Counted from the stretch's first letter, positions 1 to 11,876 are shown. The stretch: DNA of 64,000 bases from Talinum fruticosum (GCA_021018815.1 JAITYX010000006.1:682001-746000), one strand, 5' to 3'. Translations and numbers: made by a program. Notes: a model not told the origin generated them from the sequence alone.

Positions 1-268
1 AGGTTTGGATTCATGCTTAGGGGATTCCTATTTGGGACTCGCTTGGAGGAGACAAGATAGGTGGAGGTGGAAGACCTAATCACTCTCCTCTTCTCAAATG
101 TTCTTCTTCTTCATCTCTCTTACTGTCCTCAATAGCTTTTATAATAGTCTTAAGATCTCTCTATATATATATTATCTTCTCATCTTGATCACCCATCCTA
201 ATTTCCACCTCGGCTAAGTTCTCATTAAGGAAAGTGAGAATAGGAGACTGTTTTGGGTTTAAATCCAT
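1..268 (-). pseudogene. Tat-type Gypsy gag, N-terminal fragment
   Basis: Read on the minus strand, this begins with an ATG at 268 and gives MDLNPKQSPILTFLNENLAE followed by an acidic stretch. It is the counterpart of the gag start at 8563 (MDGTSEPSIIITLLNKTSAK). It runs off the left edge of the window, so only the N-terminus is present. The DNA upstream of the ATG (to 1455) matches the leader of the two plus-strand Tat copies, so this is a third, inverted copy of that family. The frame is short and broken, and no intact protein is expected. Confidence 0.7.
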
Positions 269-1455
269 TAGAAGGAAATTCTTTCTAGGTAATGTCTTAT
301 GACGGAGAATAGATTGGGTCGGTGTGGTGTGCAATGAAACTTGTTGCACCGAGTGTAGACCGTGGAATAGAACGTAATACGTAACAGGGAGAAGATGTGC
401 CGGTGAGGTGTTCTAATCTTTTGGAGCTTGGATTCCGATGATAATCAATTACGGTAGACTTCCCTATTCTGCAGCTCAAAGGAGGAGGTTTAGGACCATG
501 TGAAAGAAAACCACTTTTGGGAGAAAGGGACTTAAGCACAGGACACGAAGAGACTAAGAATGCTTTTATTTTGATGCACATAAATAATGCACCAAAAATG
601 AAGTGTATGCGATGATTAATAACCTAATCGAGGATGATTTTATAATTTAACTAATGCATAATTGATCCTTTATGGAAGATGCATTTATTTCGGCTAGATG
701 ATAATGTATTTCCTTATACTTGGAATGGATTTGCTTTGGCTAAATGAAAATGTAAAAATGGACTTGCCTAATTTTGAGATAAATTTATTTGGTTAAATGA
801 AAATGTGGACTCACTAATTTGAGATGAATTTATTTTGGCTAAATGAAAATGCGGACTCATCTAATTTAAGATGATTTTAATTTGGCTAAATAAAAATGCA
901 AAATGGGAATTCCAAATAAAAGAAAGAAAGTCAAAAGACAAACTAGCTGACCAAAAGATAGAGAGAGCCTTGGTAGTACCCTTTTAGACTAACCGGTGGT
1001 GACTACTTAGACCGCTTATAGAAAAATTTTAGTATGACTCGAAAATGCAAGTAATGGACTAACACTAACAGGAAAGAAAAGGTACTTTGACTTTTGGCTA
1101 AATGCACATAATGGACCGAGTCATAGGAAAAATTTGGTATTCCATGTGGGATTAACACTCATGCAAGGGCTAACCAGCATTCCTCACTATTCCTAAAGGC
1201 TCACAAGTATAAGGTTAAATCTAAAACAAACACACTCATTCAAGCATGTAAATGAAGACTGGGGACCACCTAATAGTCAAAGAGTCTATGGTCAAAGAGG
1301 TTTAGACACGGTAGGATACATAGTGACTTATAATTCGAGAATTTGGTATTCCGTGTGGGGCACAACAAGAAAAAAATGCAAGAATCTTGGTGCTATGAAG
1401 GAAGAGGTACCGTTTCCATTGGTAATCAAGCCTAATTTGGCCCGCTTGGGATTCA
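269..1455 (-). other. Tat element leader (5' untranslated region), inverted copy
   Basis: The reverse complement follows 7260-8560 in order: the GGTACCTCTTCC segment, the block containing GTTTAGACACG, the segment with GGTCCATTATGTGCATTTAGCC, the A+T-rich tandem repeats, then the CCCTTCGAGTCTC-like segment just before gag. No coding signal is visible. The match ends near 1455, at the edge of the Copia relic, so the LTR of this inverted copy is not in the window. Confidence 0.7.
600..910 (-). repeat. ~60-bp tandem repeat in Tat leader (inverted copy)
   Basis: Four to five diverged units share the core TTTGGCTAAATGAAAATG and AATTTGAGATGAATTTA as read on the plus strand. They are the reverse complement of the arrays at 7836-8215 and 11150-11450. 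Confidence 0.75.
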
Positions 1456-1869
1456 ATAGGGGCCTCTTATTAATTATTTGAAATTATAAGTGGTATATTC
1501 ATGTAATTCATTATGTTAATATTGTTCGGCCCAAAGGAAATTGAATATTGATTTAATTGTATGAATTTTGTGGTGATAAACACATGATAATTATTTGATT
1601 TTGCATGTGATTATTGAATCAGTCCAAAGGAAGATCTTTTAATTGACATTCTTGTTATTGTTAATGTTTTATTACTGCAGCAAGATATCAATAAGAAGTT
1701 AGTATTTTCATCCAATGATGGAATATTAATGGAAAATCAGTATCTTGATATGGGATTTCACCTTATTTGAACTTATTATTATTTATTTTCACTAAGTTTT
1801 AAATTTTGAGAGCATGTTATAACTATCTTGTTTTTCCTTTGATACAACTGTCTCTAATTATGCTAATAT
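1456..1869. other. A+T-rich non-coding stretch before Copia gag
   Basis: No coding potential is visible. Its position just upstream of Copia gag suggests remains of that element's LTR end and leader, but I found no second copy in the window to delimit an LTR. Confidence 0.4.
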
Positions 1870-3698
1870 CACCGCTAGCTTAACTTTATTCTTATGCTGA
1901 ATGGCTCTAACTTTAAGTCATGGCAAGAGTACCTCTTAATTGTTGTTGGAGCCATGGATCTCAACCTTGCATTAAGGGTTGTCTCTTTCACTAAACCTAC
2001 TAATGAGAGTACCTCTTATCAAAAAGAAAATATGAAAAGAGGAAGAGATCAAATCGCGTGTGTCCGATGATCATGAAGAAAGCCATTCCTGAAGCATTCG
2101 AGGGCACAATATCTCGAAGATATACAAACAACTAAGGATTTCGTTGTTGAAATTGAAAATAGGCTTGCCAAGAATGAAAAGGCTGAAATTGGTACGCTTT
2201 TCGTAAATCTAATTTCGATGAGGTATAAAACCAATGGAAACACCAGGGAGTATATCATGGAGATGTCTCATCTAGCTTCGAAACTAAAAGCACTTAAACT
2301 TGACCCCTTTGAGGCCCCGTTAGTATATTTGGTTTTGATATCTCTTCCAAGCAAGTTTTAATCGGTTTAAGGTGAGTTATAACCGCCAAAAGGATACTTG
2401 GTCTCTAAATAAGCTCATCTCACATTGTGTTCGGGAAGAGGAAAAGTTGAAGTTAGATAAGACTAAGAGTGCTGATCTTACCTTAACCTTTAAGTCCAAG
2501 AGGAAAAGGGTTAAGAATAAGGAAGTCTGCAGATAAGGCACCTTATAAGAAACAACGAAGGTTAAATCGGCCATTGGAGCTGATAACGGTTCTTTATTTT
2601 GTGGTGGTGCAGATCATAAGAGGAAGCAATGCACCAAATATCACACTTGGCGTGCTAAGAAAGGTATGCTTCTTGGTTTAGTTTGTTCATAGGTTAATTT
2701 AGTCCGAGTTCGTAGACATACATGGTGGATGGATTCTGGTGCAACTACTCACTTCACTATGTCTATGCACGATTATTTGAGTTACTGAAAATCCGGTGAT
2801 GGTGAAAGATACATCTACGTGGGAGATAGTTAGAAGGTTGCAGTAGAGGCAATTGAAAAGTTTAAATTATTGCTAAAGACTGGATTTTATTTGGATCTTA
2901 ATGAAACTTTTATTGTACCATCATTTAGATAGAATTTGATTTTTGTTCCCATTTTGGACAAATCTTGTTATCATTGTTCATTTAAAACTTGAATATTTAG
3001 TTTGTTTCATTATTCAAAATTAGTTGGATCTAGTTCTCTATTGCATGGTGATAGTCTATATTCACTTGATAGAATTGCTTAATATTCTGAATCCTTAAAG
3101 TTGAGTACACGAGGAATAAAGAGAAAATTAACCGATGAGAATTCTCCTATATTATGACACAAAAGGTAGGGTCATATCTCTAAAAGGAGATTAGAAAGAC
3201 TCGTGTCGGATAGAATTCTTGAACCTTGAACTTTCACGGACATGGAAGTGTGTGTTGATTGTATAAAGGGCAAACAAATCAACAAAAGGAGATTTGATAC
3301 CAATAGGTCATTAGACGTCTTAGAACTTATTCATATGGACATTTTTGAGCAAATAAATCCTTCTTGGAATGGTCAACAATAATTTATAACTTTTATAGAC
3401 GATTATTTTAGAAATGACTATATATATCTCATTCATGAGAAATCTCAATCACTAGACATGTTCAAAAATTTTAAGGTCGAAGTTGAAATCAACTTGGTAA
3501 AAGGATAAAAAGCATCAGATCTAATTGTGGTGGTGAATACTATAGTAGATATGACGGTTCAAGTGAACAACATCCAGGACCATTTGCAAAATTCCTAGAG
3601 TAATGTGGTATCGTCCTATAGGACACCATAACGGGTTCACGCACAATGAATGGTATTGCTAAAAGGCGAAACCGGACTTTTAAGGACATAGTGAGGAG
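1870..3698 (+). pseudogene. Ty1/Copia gag-protease-integrase relic (5' part)
   Basis: Degenerate Copia polyprotein. Around 1894 the translation gives LNGSNFKSWQE, typical of the start of Copia gag. From 2150 to 2340 there is a UBN2-type gag (ENRLAKNEKAEIGTLF, then EMSHLASKLKALKLD). Near 2723 comes the aspartic protease motif WWMDSGATTHFT. From about 3160 to 3690 come pre-integrase and integrase core pieces (ELIHMDIFEQINPSWNG, TFIDDYFRNDYIYLI). Many in-frame stops and frameshifts interrupt it. The hAT element at 3699 splits the integrase core; the gene resumes at 5019. Reverse transcriptase is absent because a Tat LTR starts at 5170. Confidence 0.85.
3691..3698 (+). repeat. 8-bp target site duplication of hAT element, left copy
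   Basis: GTGAGGAG is repeated exactly at 5019-5026, directly outside the terminal inverted repeats. Confidence 0.9.
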
Positions 3699-3708
3699 TA
3701 GGGGTGTA

Positions 3709-3900
3709 TTCGAGCCGAGCCGAGCCCGAACTCCGCCGGGCTCGAAGCTCGGCTCGTGAGTATCATTTGTAGTTCGAGCTCGGCTCGTGGCTCGCCAAGC
3801 TCGGCACAATCAAGCTCGAGCTCGGCTCGCCAAAATCTCGAACCCAAGCTCGGCTCGCCAAAAGCTCGAGCCCAAGCTCGGCTCGTCATTGGCTCGTCAA
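3709..3900. repeat. Left subterminal GCTCG repeats of the hAT element
   Basis: Clustered copies of GGCTCG, GAGCTCG and GAGCCGAGC in both orientations. hAT transposases are known to bind subterminal motifs, and this role is inferred here. Confidence 0.75.
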
Positions 3901-4749
3901 AAGTTTCTATTAAACTCCTGTTTTTAGGTTCAAAGTCATCTTTTATATATACTTGCTATAAAAACATAAAATTAAATTTAATTGAGACTCTTTTTTCTTA
4001 ACAATCACAATATATCACTTAAAAAAATAGTATAAAACATAAATAAAACATTTGACTCTTTGATAATGAAATACAAATTACTAAAAAACCTGAATTTTAA
4101 TTTAAAATCCTTGTAACAATAACATCTATCATTCACTAAAAAAAAGGCTCTTTATTTCATATTTCCAATATAGCAAAATGTCATCAAAGTGGGCACGTCG
4201 ATCCTTCATTAGACATTGGTAATATGAACTCTTTAGGTTGATCATCTTCTTTTGACACCTAAGAAAGGGGAGACAAATAAAAGTTACAAATAAATCATTA
4301 ATACAATTTTATTTTAATTTATACTTTAAATTGACAAAAAACTACCTTCCTCTTCTTTTTGTGACACCATGTAGATGACGGAACCAATCACCTCCACATA
4401 TCAAAGCTTCCACCGTTTTAGGATCTAACGAGCTACGATATGGATCAATCACTCTACCTCTTGCACTAGATTAATGTGAATCATATATTCATTATCAACA
4501 CTTCATCTATCTTGATTCCGGGTTTTCATGTATATAAATGTTAGTAATTGGTAAACCAAAGTTTTAATAGATTAGGTATAACCAAATGCTTTACTTAAGA
4601 AATATAAATCAAAATAACTATGCTAAATTTAAAAATTTAAATTAATTGCTAGATCGGTGATAAAAAAAAAAGGTTCTTCACATATTAATCTCCACAAATT
4701 TTAGCTCATTTGTTTCAATTTGTTTAGGTTCATTTGTAATTAGCTTGTG

Positions 4750-5008
4750 TAAGCTCGACGAGCCGAGCTTGTTTAGGCTCGTTTGGTAGGCTCGTTTGGC
4801 TCGTTTGCTCGGCTCGTTTACTCGTTCGTTCGTTCGGCTCGTTTGTAATCGGCTCGTGTAGGCTCGGCGAGCTTACGAGCTCCAACATTGCAAGCTCGAG
4901 CTCGGCTCGGATAACTATCCAGGCTCGGCTCGGCTTGGCTCGGGTTCGTCATAAGCTTGGCTTGGCAAGCTTTTATACGAGCCGGCTCGCGAGCCGGCTC
5001 GGCTTAGC
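4750..5008. repeat. Right subterminal GCTCG repeats of the hAT element
   Basis: Mirror cluster of GGCTCGTTT, GAGCTCGGCTCG and GCCGGCTCGCGAGCCGGC up to the right terminal repeat. Confidence 0.75.
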
Positions 5009-5018
5009 TACACCCCTA

Positions 5019-5169
5019 GTGAGGAGTATAATTAGTCACTCTACCTTACCAGAGTCACTCGGGGTAATGCACTTAAGACTCGCAACTTACATTCTTAATA
5101 GAGTTCCAACTAAAACAACTACTAGAACCCCTTATGAACTTTAGACCGGCAAGAAGCCAAGTCTAAATC
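5019..5169 (+). pseudogene. Copia integrase relic, continuation after hAT insertion
   Basis: The translation gives STLPESLGVMHLRLATYILN, then RVPTKTTTRTPYEL, which is the end of a Copia integrase core. It continues the reading interrupted at 3698. It is cut at 5170 by the 5' LTR of Tat element 1, and the rest of pol is not seen in the window. Confidence 0.85.
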
Positions 5170-7074
5170 TGCAGACACCTAAAATGTGTCACCCTCATCT
5201 CTTTTATTTACGTAATTTATTTTGTTGACTCGATGATGAAATTCTAGTCCTGTTTGTGGATTTGGATCATGGACGGTATTTGATTGGTGTGACTGAAGCC
5301 GATAAACCACAAAAGTCCCTTTAGCACGAAATAAATAACCTTTTGTCTTGGTTCGGTCTAAAAATCCTTTTTATTTCGGACACTCCAAGCCCTAGTCAAC
5401 CCTCTAGAGTTAACGGTAACTCCGTGCCGTATACAAGGCTTTACTACGCTCAAAATGCTACTTTTCGTCATCGCATCTAGCGAAGACATGGAATAAAGTC
5501 ATTCGCATGACGCCGTCAAGGCCGGCACTCGCGTTTCATGATCGAAGCATTAAAACGTAGCGTTTTGCTTTAAGAAGTCCAACCGGAGACATGGAGCTTA
5601 TCCTCGAAAAACGACGTCGGTGAGTCCGGCGCCGTGCACAAGGCTCGGCCTACACCTGAAACGCTGCGTTTTGCTTAGAGTCTTGTTGTAACACGGAAGA
5701 ACCGGAAGGACCAAACGATGCCGTTTTGGTCCAAGTGCCGCGCATCATGACTTAGATCCCGGATCCAGCTTCTATCTTATTTTTTTGGTACGGTTTTTGT
5801 GATTATCTTCAACTGGTTCCTGCTCATTTTGGACGGATGCTTAAGCCTTCACCTAGGTCATTTGTGACCTAACCTTTCCCTATAAATAGAGAGGTTATGC
5901 TCTCATTTTGGAAACGGCTCATTCCTATGCGTCATGTTGCTGAAGCTAAACTAAGAGCTACTCGAATGCCCTCGCTAGTATTCTAATATCTTGGTTTCTT
6001 TTTAGCCTACTCTTATCATATTCCCTACATATGAACCCTAATATTCAATCAGTCACACATCCTTTTACATACCTTCACAAAAACTCACAAAAAGCCCCTC
6101 TCAATTCACCACCGTCGCACTTTCGGATCCAGTTCGAGATCCGAGATCAGCAGGTGGGACAACCCGAGCGCACCAATTTGGCCTTCACCACCATTTATTT
6201 AATTTTATTTATCGCTTTGGTACTGTGGAGAAAACATGTATCGCATTTAAATTCGTCCCCACACGATGTAACTTTTATTTTCACCTTCGTTTCTTTTCAC
6301 TTTTCTTTTCGTTTCTTTATTGCTTTCGTTTATCCTTTTTCATATCTTCTTTTACTCGCCTTTGTTAGCATGCTTTGATTTCTTTTAATTTCACATCTCG
6401 TTATGTTGTGTGCCTATTTTTAATATGTTATCTAAACTCACCTCTTAAACTAGTAAAGGTCGTTGTTTGACAGGTAAAATGGAAGGGCTTATCCCTACAT
6501 TTCATACCTTCGCCCTCGAATCTAGATTCTCGGTTCTAGACTCGATGGAGTCATTTTTAATCTCTTCCAAGCTTAGTTTTTTCATACCGAGATTGGAAGG
6601 GTACTTCTTTATTTTATTTTTTTAGTTTTTGTTCTTAAAATTAACTGGCAATTTTATTTTCCGATTTAATTCCCTAATCTCGCCTCGGATTTTCCGACTA
6701 AAAATTAAAAAAGGGGTTTTGGATCTTGCAGCCAGGCCGGAGGCCGAGACCGATCCCCGCTTGGCCCTAAAGCCCCACAGCAGAATCTAATTAACCTAAT
6801 TTATTTTTATTTGTTAGTTGTGAAATAATATCCCGGGATTTCTAAAAATAATTCCTAAAATAAAATGATTATAGAACCAACATTCAATCTTAATTTATTT
6901 TAAATGAAATTATCAAACTCAAAAATCTTAATAAGAGATCCATCCCCACTTTCAAAAATCAATCTTCAAAACCCAAATCATTTCCATCTTCAAAAAGAAA
7001 AAAACCAAAAATAAACCCACCAGTTCATGGGGAAGTTTAGGCCTCACTGGGTACGCGGACCCGTGGTTCCTATA
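5170..7074 (+). repeat. 5' LTR of Tat element 1
   Basis: It starts TGCAGACACCTAAAATG and ends GTGGTTCCTATA, directly before a primer binding site. It matches the LTRs starting at 10133, 46805 and 51417, including the ATGATGAAAT block and CCAAACGATGCC-like blocks, with TATA at 5881. Length about 1.9 kb. The expected terminal TACA, as at 48783, has become TATA. Confidence 0.8.
5881..5890 (+). promoter_or_regulatory. TATA box of Tat LTR
   Basis: TATAAATAGA lies in the same relative place in the 3' LTR of element 2 (47519-47528, TTATAAATAG) and is mutated to TAATAAATAG in the LTR at 51417. It is the likely LTR promoter. Confidence 0.6.
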
Positions 7075-7075
7075 G

Positions 7076-7093
7076 TGGTAACTCCACTAGTGA
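7076..7093 (+). other. Primer binding site of Tat element 1
   Basis: TGGTAACTCCACTAGTGA lies one base after the LTR end. It resembles the TGGCGACTCC-type site I associate with plant Tat/Ogre elements, with a few changes. The tRNA identity is from memory and unchecked. Confidence 0.55.
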
Positions 7094-8562
7094 TAATCAC
7101 TTATTGAAAGGGTGAAACTTGAAAATTTGAGTTGTGAGTTTTCATAATTTTTTTGCATTAGGCATCTCGCATTGAGCCAACATGAAACATAGTTTATTTT
7201 TATGTTATTGGACCATTAGGCTTTACCTTTTTAAGAATAATTTTTGAAAGAGGTTCAAATTGTTAACCCGGACGGGTCCAACTAGGCTTGATTGTCGGGG
7301 AGGTGGTACCTCTTCCCTCATAGCACGCTCTCTTTGGAGGCACCGGGGATTCATGCTTTTCCTAATGCATCCCACGGAGGACTAAATGCTCAAACTATGA
7401 GACACTATGTATCCTACCTAAATTTAACCCACTTTTGACCATAGACCCTTGGTTGTTTAGGTGGAACCGTGTCTCTTCATTTGAATGCTTGGATGAATGT
7501 GATTGTTTTTAGTACTTAATCTTCTACTTGTGAGCCTTTAGGGTTAGGTGATTAGCCCTTGCATGGGTGCAATAAAATATCATAATCTTTCTTCGAGTCG
7601 GTCCATTATGTGTATTTAGCCAAAGATAAAAATTGCCTTCTTTTCTTAAGGTTGGTCCATTAATTGCATTTCCGAGTCATCCTAAAATTTATCTTAGTAT
7701 AGGCGAGTCTAGGTTTCAGGCAGCCACCGCCAATCAGTCCGGAAGGGTCCTACCAAGGATCCCTCTATCTCTTTAGTTAGTCTGTTTTAAGATTTTGAAC
7801 TTTTTATTTTCTACATTTCATTTTGCATTTTTAATTTCTCATTTAGTCAAAGTAAAATTCATCTCAAATTAGGTGAGTCCATTTTACATTTTTCATTGCT
7901 CATTTAGCCGAAGTAAAATTCATCTCAAATTAGGTGAATCCATTTTGCATATTTTATTTTTATTTAACCAAAATAATTCATCCCAAATTAGGTGAATCCA
8001 TTTGCATTTTTCATTTTTGATTTAGCCAAAATAAATTAATCTCAAATTAGGTGAATCCATTTGAATTTTTCATTTTTCATTTAGTTAAAATAAATTCATC
8101 TCAAATTAAATGAATGCATTTTCGGCTTTCATTTAGCCAAAACAAATCCATCTCCGATTAGGAATAATCATGTATGCATTTCAATTATGCATTAGCCAAA
8201 TCACAAAATCATCCCAAATTAAGGCACGAGTATCATTGCATTCATTTCATTTGTTTTGCATTCCTTATTTGCATCTAAATAAGAGGCATTCTTAGTCCCT
8301 TCGAGTCTCGCACTTAAGCCCCTTCTTCCCAAAACTGGTGTTCCTTCACATGGTCCTAAAAATTATCCTTTGGCCTGCATAATAGGGAAATCGACTACCA
8401 TTGAGTATCGTTGGAATCCGAGCTTTAAAAGGTTAGAACACCTCAACAAGGAGTCCGATACATCTTTCCCTCGCTCTCCACCACGCTCTACCCCAAGTGC
8501 ATACCACACCGGTTCAGTCTATTTTTCATCGTAGGACAATACCTAAGAAGAATTCCCCTCAA
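7094..8562 (+). other. Leader (5' untranslated region) of Tat element 1
   Basis: Non-coding stretch of about 1.5 kb between primer site and gag. It is collinear with 10791-11876 in element 2 and with the inverted copy at 269-1455. It contains the tandem repeat array and, near 8330, a CACATGGTCCT segment shared by all three copies. Confidence 0.7.
7836..8215 (+). repeat. ~60-bp tandem repeat array in Tat leader
   Basis: Six to seven diverged units with the core ATTTAGCCAAAATAAA, then TTCATCTCAAATTAGGTGA, then TCCATTTTGCATTTTTC. The unit length varies around 50-60 bp and later units decay. Confidence 0.85.
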
Positions 8563-10127
8563 ATGGATGGAACCTCGGAGCCATCTATCATCATCACCTT
8601 GCTCAATAAAACCTCAGCCAAGATGGAAGCCCAAATTGAGGATTAGGATAAGAAAATAGAGTCTATATCGGATACTCTCAAAGCTGTCCTAAAAGATATG
8701 GAGGATTGTAAGAAAGGCGGGGAAGGAGAGGAAGAAGAATTAGTAGGAGGAGGTCCACCACCTAATCCATCTTCTCAAGGCGAGTCCTAAACATGAGTCC
8801 GATCCACGTATAGATCGGATAGACAAATGTTAAGGGAGTCAACCATGTTTAACAATCACTACTTTGATCATAAGGGATTCACTTCAATTCCTAAAGGAAA
8901 GCTACCCCCTAAGTTCACCATGCAGGACATCAAGTTTCGAGGTTCCGAGAATCCCCATCATCATGTTTGCAACTTCTTAGGAGCAATGAAGTGGTATAAC
9001 GCGGTTGACCCATGCAAGGTCACCAATTGGAATGATGTGTGTAAGGAGTTCCTACACCAATACTCCTATAACACCAATCTACCTGTCACACTTAGAGACT
9101 TGGAGTTGATCAAGTAAGGTGAGAAAGAAAGCTTTATAGACTTTCTCACCAAATGAAGGGCAAAGGCTGCCCACATGGTAGACCGACCTTCCGAGAAGGA
9201 ACAGTACAAATCAATGTGAAGAACCTTTATCCTACCTATAATTAGCACCTCAAATTCCTACCATTCTTGAGTTTCTCAGCCCTTAGAGATGCCGACATGC
9301 CGATAGAAGATGAACTGTCTACCACAATCACAAAAGTCGTAATCGGATATAGAGGTAACTACCAGTCTAAGGAAAAGAAAACCTCTAACCAATGCAATAC
9401 TAGCGAGGGTGCAGATGTCAATGCCCTTAACAAGTATAATGATTACACTCCAATTGATACCACATATGCTCAAGCCCTAGACCGCCTCGTTGGCTAAAGG
9501 GAAGCTATAATTGCCACCTATAAAAGTAGAATCGAAACCGTGAAACATTATAAAACCGGGACGCAGGAAAATTATTAAAAATACCGTCGTGCATGAGGAC
9601 GCGATACCGAGCAATGTTAGACGTTCAAAAATAAATTGGAGAGCATGTTCCGTAATGGTCAACTCTCTCTCCTTGAGGCTGCCTAGAAGCCAAGCAACAA
9701 CAAAAATCCTTTCAGTAGCACCTTAGTTATATTCTCTCGAACCCATGCCGAGTTAGTTGGACCCTTCTATCTTCATTCAAGACATCAATGAGTCCAAATC
9801 ATTTCCTAGCTTGCCTCCCTAGACCCAAAAGTCCATCGATTGTGGGTAAGTGATGAAGAAGACGTGTACGAAACCAAAGATAATAGTGATGACAACTTAT
9901 GGGGCACACCACCCTAAGAAAAAGAAGGCTTCGAGGAGAACTAAAGAGGCCGTAAATCCAATTCGTTACTAGATCTAGATGACATAATGCACCCGTGGGT
10001 CCACAACCGACTCGAGAAGCCGTAAAAGAACCCGAAGCTGCTAAAGAAGAAGATCCATCCCTAAAACAACTTCAAAGACTTAAAGATGATATCTCTATGT
10101 GGAAGCTCATATCTCGCTTCCCAAAAG
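8563..10127 (+). pseudogene. Tat gag, element 1
   Basis: The ATG at 8563 gives MDGTSEPSIIITLLNKTSAK. A gag core follows in another segment (IPKGKLPPKFTMQDIKFRGS, then HVCNFLGAMKWYN and VTNWNDVCKEFLHQYSYNTN), which is the retrotransposon gag pattern of Tat elements. Later parts (9270-9500, 9995-10120) are readable only in pieces. Several stops and frameshifts break it, and no zinc knuckle was identified. It ends abruptly where the LTR of element 2 starts at 10133. The homologous stretch in element 2 (12240-12300) runs on without interruption, so the break is an insertion. Confidence 0.8.
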
Positions 10128-10132
10128 CACGG
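10128..10132 (+). repeat. Putative target duplication of Tat element 2, left
   Basis: CACGG precedes the LTR. Its partner at 48784-48788 is CATAG, which differs by C-to-T and G-to-A at the CG. The undisturbed homologous site at 12300-12304 reads CACAG. Confidence 0.55.
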
Positions 10133-10790
10133 TGTAGACACCTACAGTGTGACATCCTTATTTCTGTTTTTTCGTAATTTATTTTGCTGGCCCAATGATG
10201 AAATCCCGAGTCTTGCTAGAGGATTTGGATCATAGACGATATTTGATTGGTGTGATGGAAGCTTGTAAACTATAAAAAAATCCTTTAGCACCAAATAAAT
10301 AGCCTTTTGCTTTGGGTCGGTCCAAAAATCCTTTTCTTTCGGACAATCTAAGCTCGGGTCAAACCTCTAAAGTCAACGAAGTCCGGCGCCGCATATAGGG
10401 AGATTCAAGGCTCAAAACGCCGCGTTTCACCACCAACATCCAACCCGGACACGGAGCTGAAGATATCAAAATAACGTCATATGGTCGGCGCCGTGTTTCA
10501 TGGTCGGAATCACCATAACACTACATTTGGCTCTAAACAATCCAATGGAGACAAGAAAGTTTGTTTTCTTAAAACGAATTCGTTTATGTCCGGCGCCGCG
10601 GATCGGGTCCAAACACTCTTGAAATGCTACGTTTTGTTTAGAGTCTTGCTGCAACATGAAAGAAGCTAGAGGACCAAACGATGCCATTTAGATTCAGCAC
10701 CATGCATTTTGAGATCCAGTTCTATTCTTATTTTTTGGTCCGATTGTTTTTTAATTTTTCAGCTGGTTCAGTCTTCTTCTAAATTGTTGT
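10133..10790 (+). repeat. Truncated 5' LTR of Tat element 2
   Basis: It starts TGTAGACACCTACAG and follows the other LTRs to about 10785 (AGCTGGTTCAG, TTGTTTAGGTGG), then jumps into leader sequence equivalent to 7456. The TATA box, LTR 3' part and primer site are missing. A short shared GTTGTTTA word at the join suggests deletion between short repeats. Confidence 0.8.
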
Positions 10791-11876
10791 TTAGGTGGAT
10801 CCTTGTCTCTTCATTTGCATGCTTTGATGAGTGTGATTGTTTTTAGATTTAATCATCTACTTGTAATCCTTTAAGGATATGAAAGTGTTGATTAGCCTTG
10901 CATGGGTGTAAATAAAATACCATAATAAATTTCCTAGAGTCGGTCCATTATGTGCATCTAGCCAAAAGTCAAAAATTACCTTTCCCTTTCAGGTCAGTCA
11001 ATTAATTACATTTCTAAGTCATCCTAAAATCTTTCTTAGTTTAGGCGGTCTAGGTTTTAAGCGACCACCGCCAGTCAGCCTAGAAGGGTCCTATCAAGAA
11101 CCCTTCTATCTCTTCGATTAGTTAGTCTTTAGATTTTGATCTTTTTATTTTCTACATTTTCATTTTACATTTCTCATTTTTCATTTAGCCAAAATAAAAT
11201 TCATCTCAATTTAGTTGAGTCAATTATTTTTTATTTTTTTATTTAGCCAAAATAAAATTCATCTTAAATTAGGTAAGTCTATTTTGTATTTTTTTATTTT
11301 GTAATTTAGCCAAAATAAAATTCATCTCAAATTACCCGAGTCCATTTTTACATTTTTCATTTTTCATTTAGCCAAAATAAAATTCATCTTAAATTAGGTG
11401 AGTCTATTTGCAATTTTTCTTTTTCCATTTCGCCAAAACAAATCCATCCTCAATTAGGAACAATCATTTATCCATTCCAATTATGCATTAACCAAATCAT
11501 AAAATCATCCCAAATTAAGTCACAAGCGTCATTGCATACATTTCATTTGTTTTGCATTCTCTATGTGCATCTAAATAAAAAGCATTCTTAGTTCCTTCGG
11601 GTCTCGCGCTTAAGCCCCTTCCTCCTAAAAGTGGTATTCCTTTACATGACCCTAAGCATCATCCTTTGGGCTGCAGAATAGGGAAGTATAGTGAGTATCG
11701 TCGGAATCCGAGCTCCAAAAGATTAGAACGCCTCAACAAGGAGTCCGACACATTTTCCCCTGCTCTACACCACGCTCTACCCCGCGGTCTACACTATTGC
11801 GACCTACCTTGGTGCATACCACACCAGTTCAGTATATTTTCCATCATAGGATAGTACCTAAGAAGAATTCCCATCC
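10791..11876 (+). other. Leader of Tat element 2
   Basis: Non-coding and collinear with 7456-8562, including the block with AGTCGGTCCATTATGTGCAT, the tandem repeats, and the pre-gag block ending in AATTCCCATCCA. Confidence 0.75.
11150..11450 (+). repeat. ~60-bp tandem repeat array in leader of element 2
   Basis: About five units with core TTTAGCCAAAATAAAATTCA and CAAATTAGGTGAGTC. Homologous to 7836-8215, but with different unit lengths and internal changes. Confidence 0.85.

Larger units (their letters stand above)
3699..5018. mobile_element. Non-autonomous hAT-type DNA transposon, 1320 bp
   Basis: It starts TAGGGGTGTA and ends TACACCCCTA, a perfect 10-bp terminal inverted repeat of the kind common in plant hAT elements, and is flanked by the 8-bp duplication GTGAGGAG. 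Both ends carry dense GCTCG/GAGCC motifs while the middle is A+T rich. No transposase is encoded: the only long frames are read-throughs of the GCTCG repeats. It interrupts the Copia integrase, and removing it with one target copy rejoins the integrase frame. It is a passenger that would need a transposase from elsewhere. Confidence 0.9.

Noticed and set aside
3540..4001. Overlapping frames rich in Ala/Arg/Ser or Glu/Leu
   Set aside because: Read-throughs of the GCTCG subterminal repeats of the hAT element. No transposase motif.
6031..6378. 115-residue frame with hydrophobic stretches
   Set aside because: It lies in the Tat 5' LTR downstream of the TATA box. The equivalent frame in the LTR at 51417 has a different tail, and there is none in the LTR at 46805.
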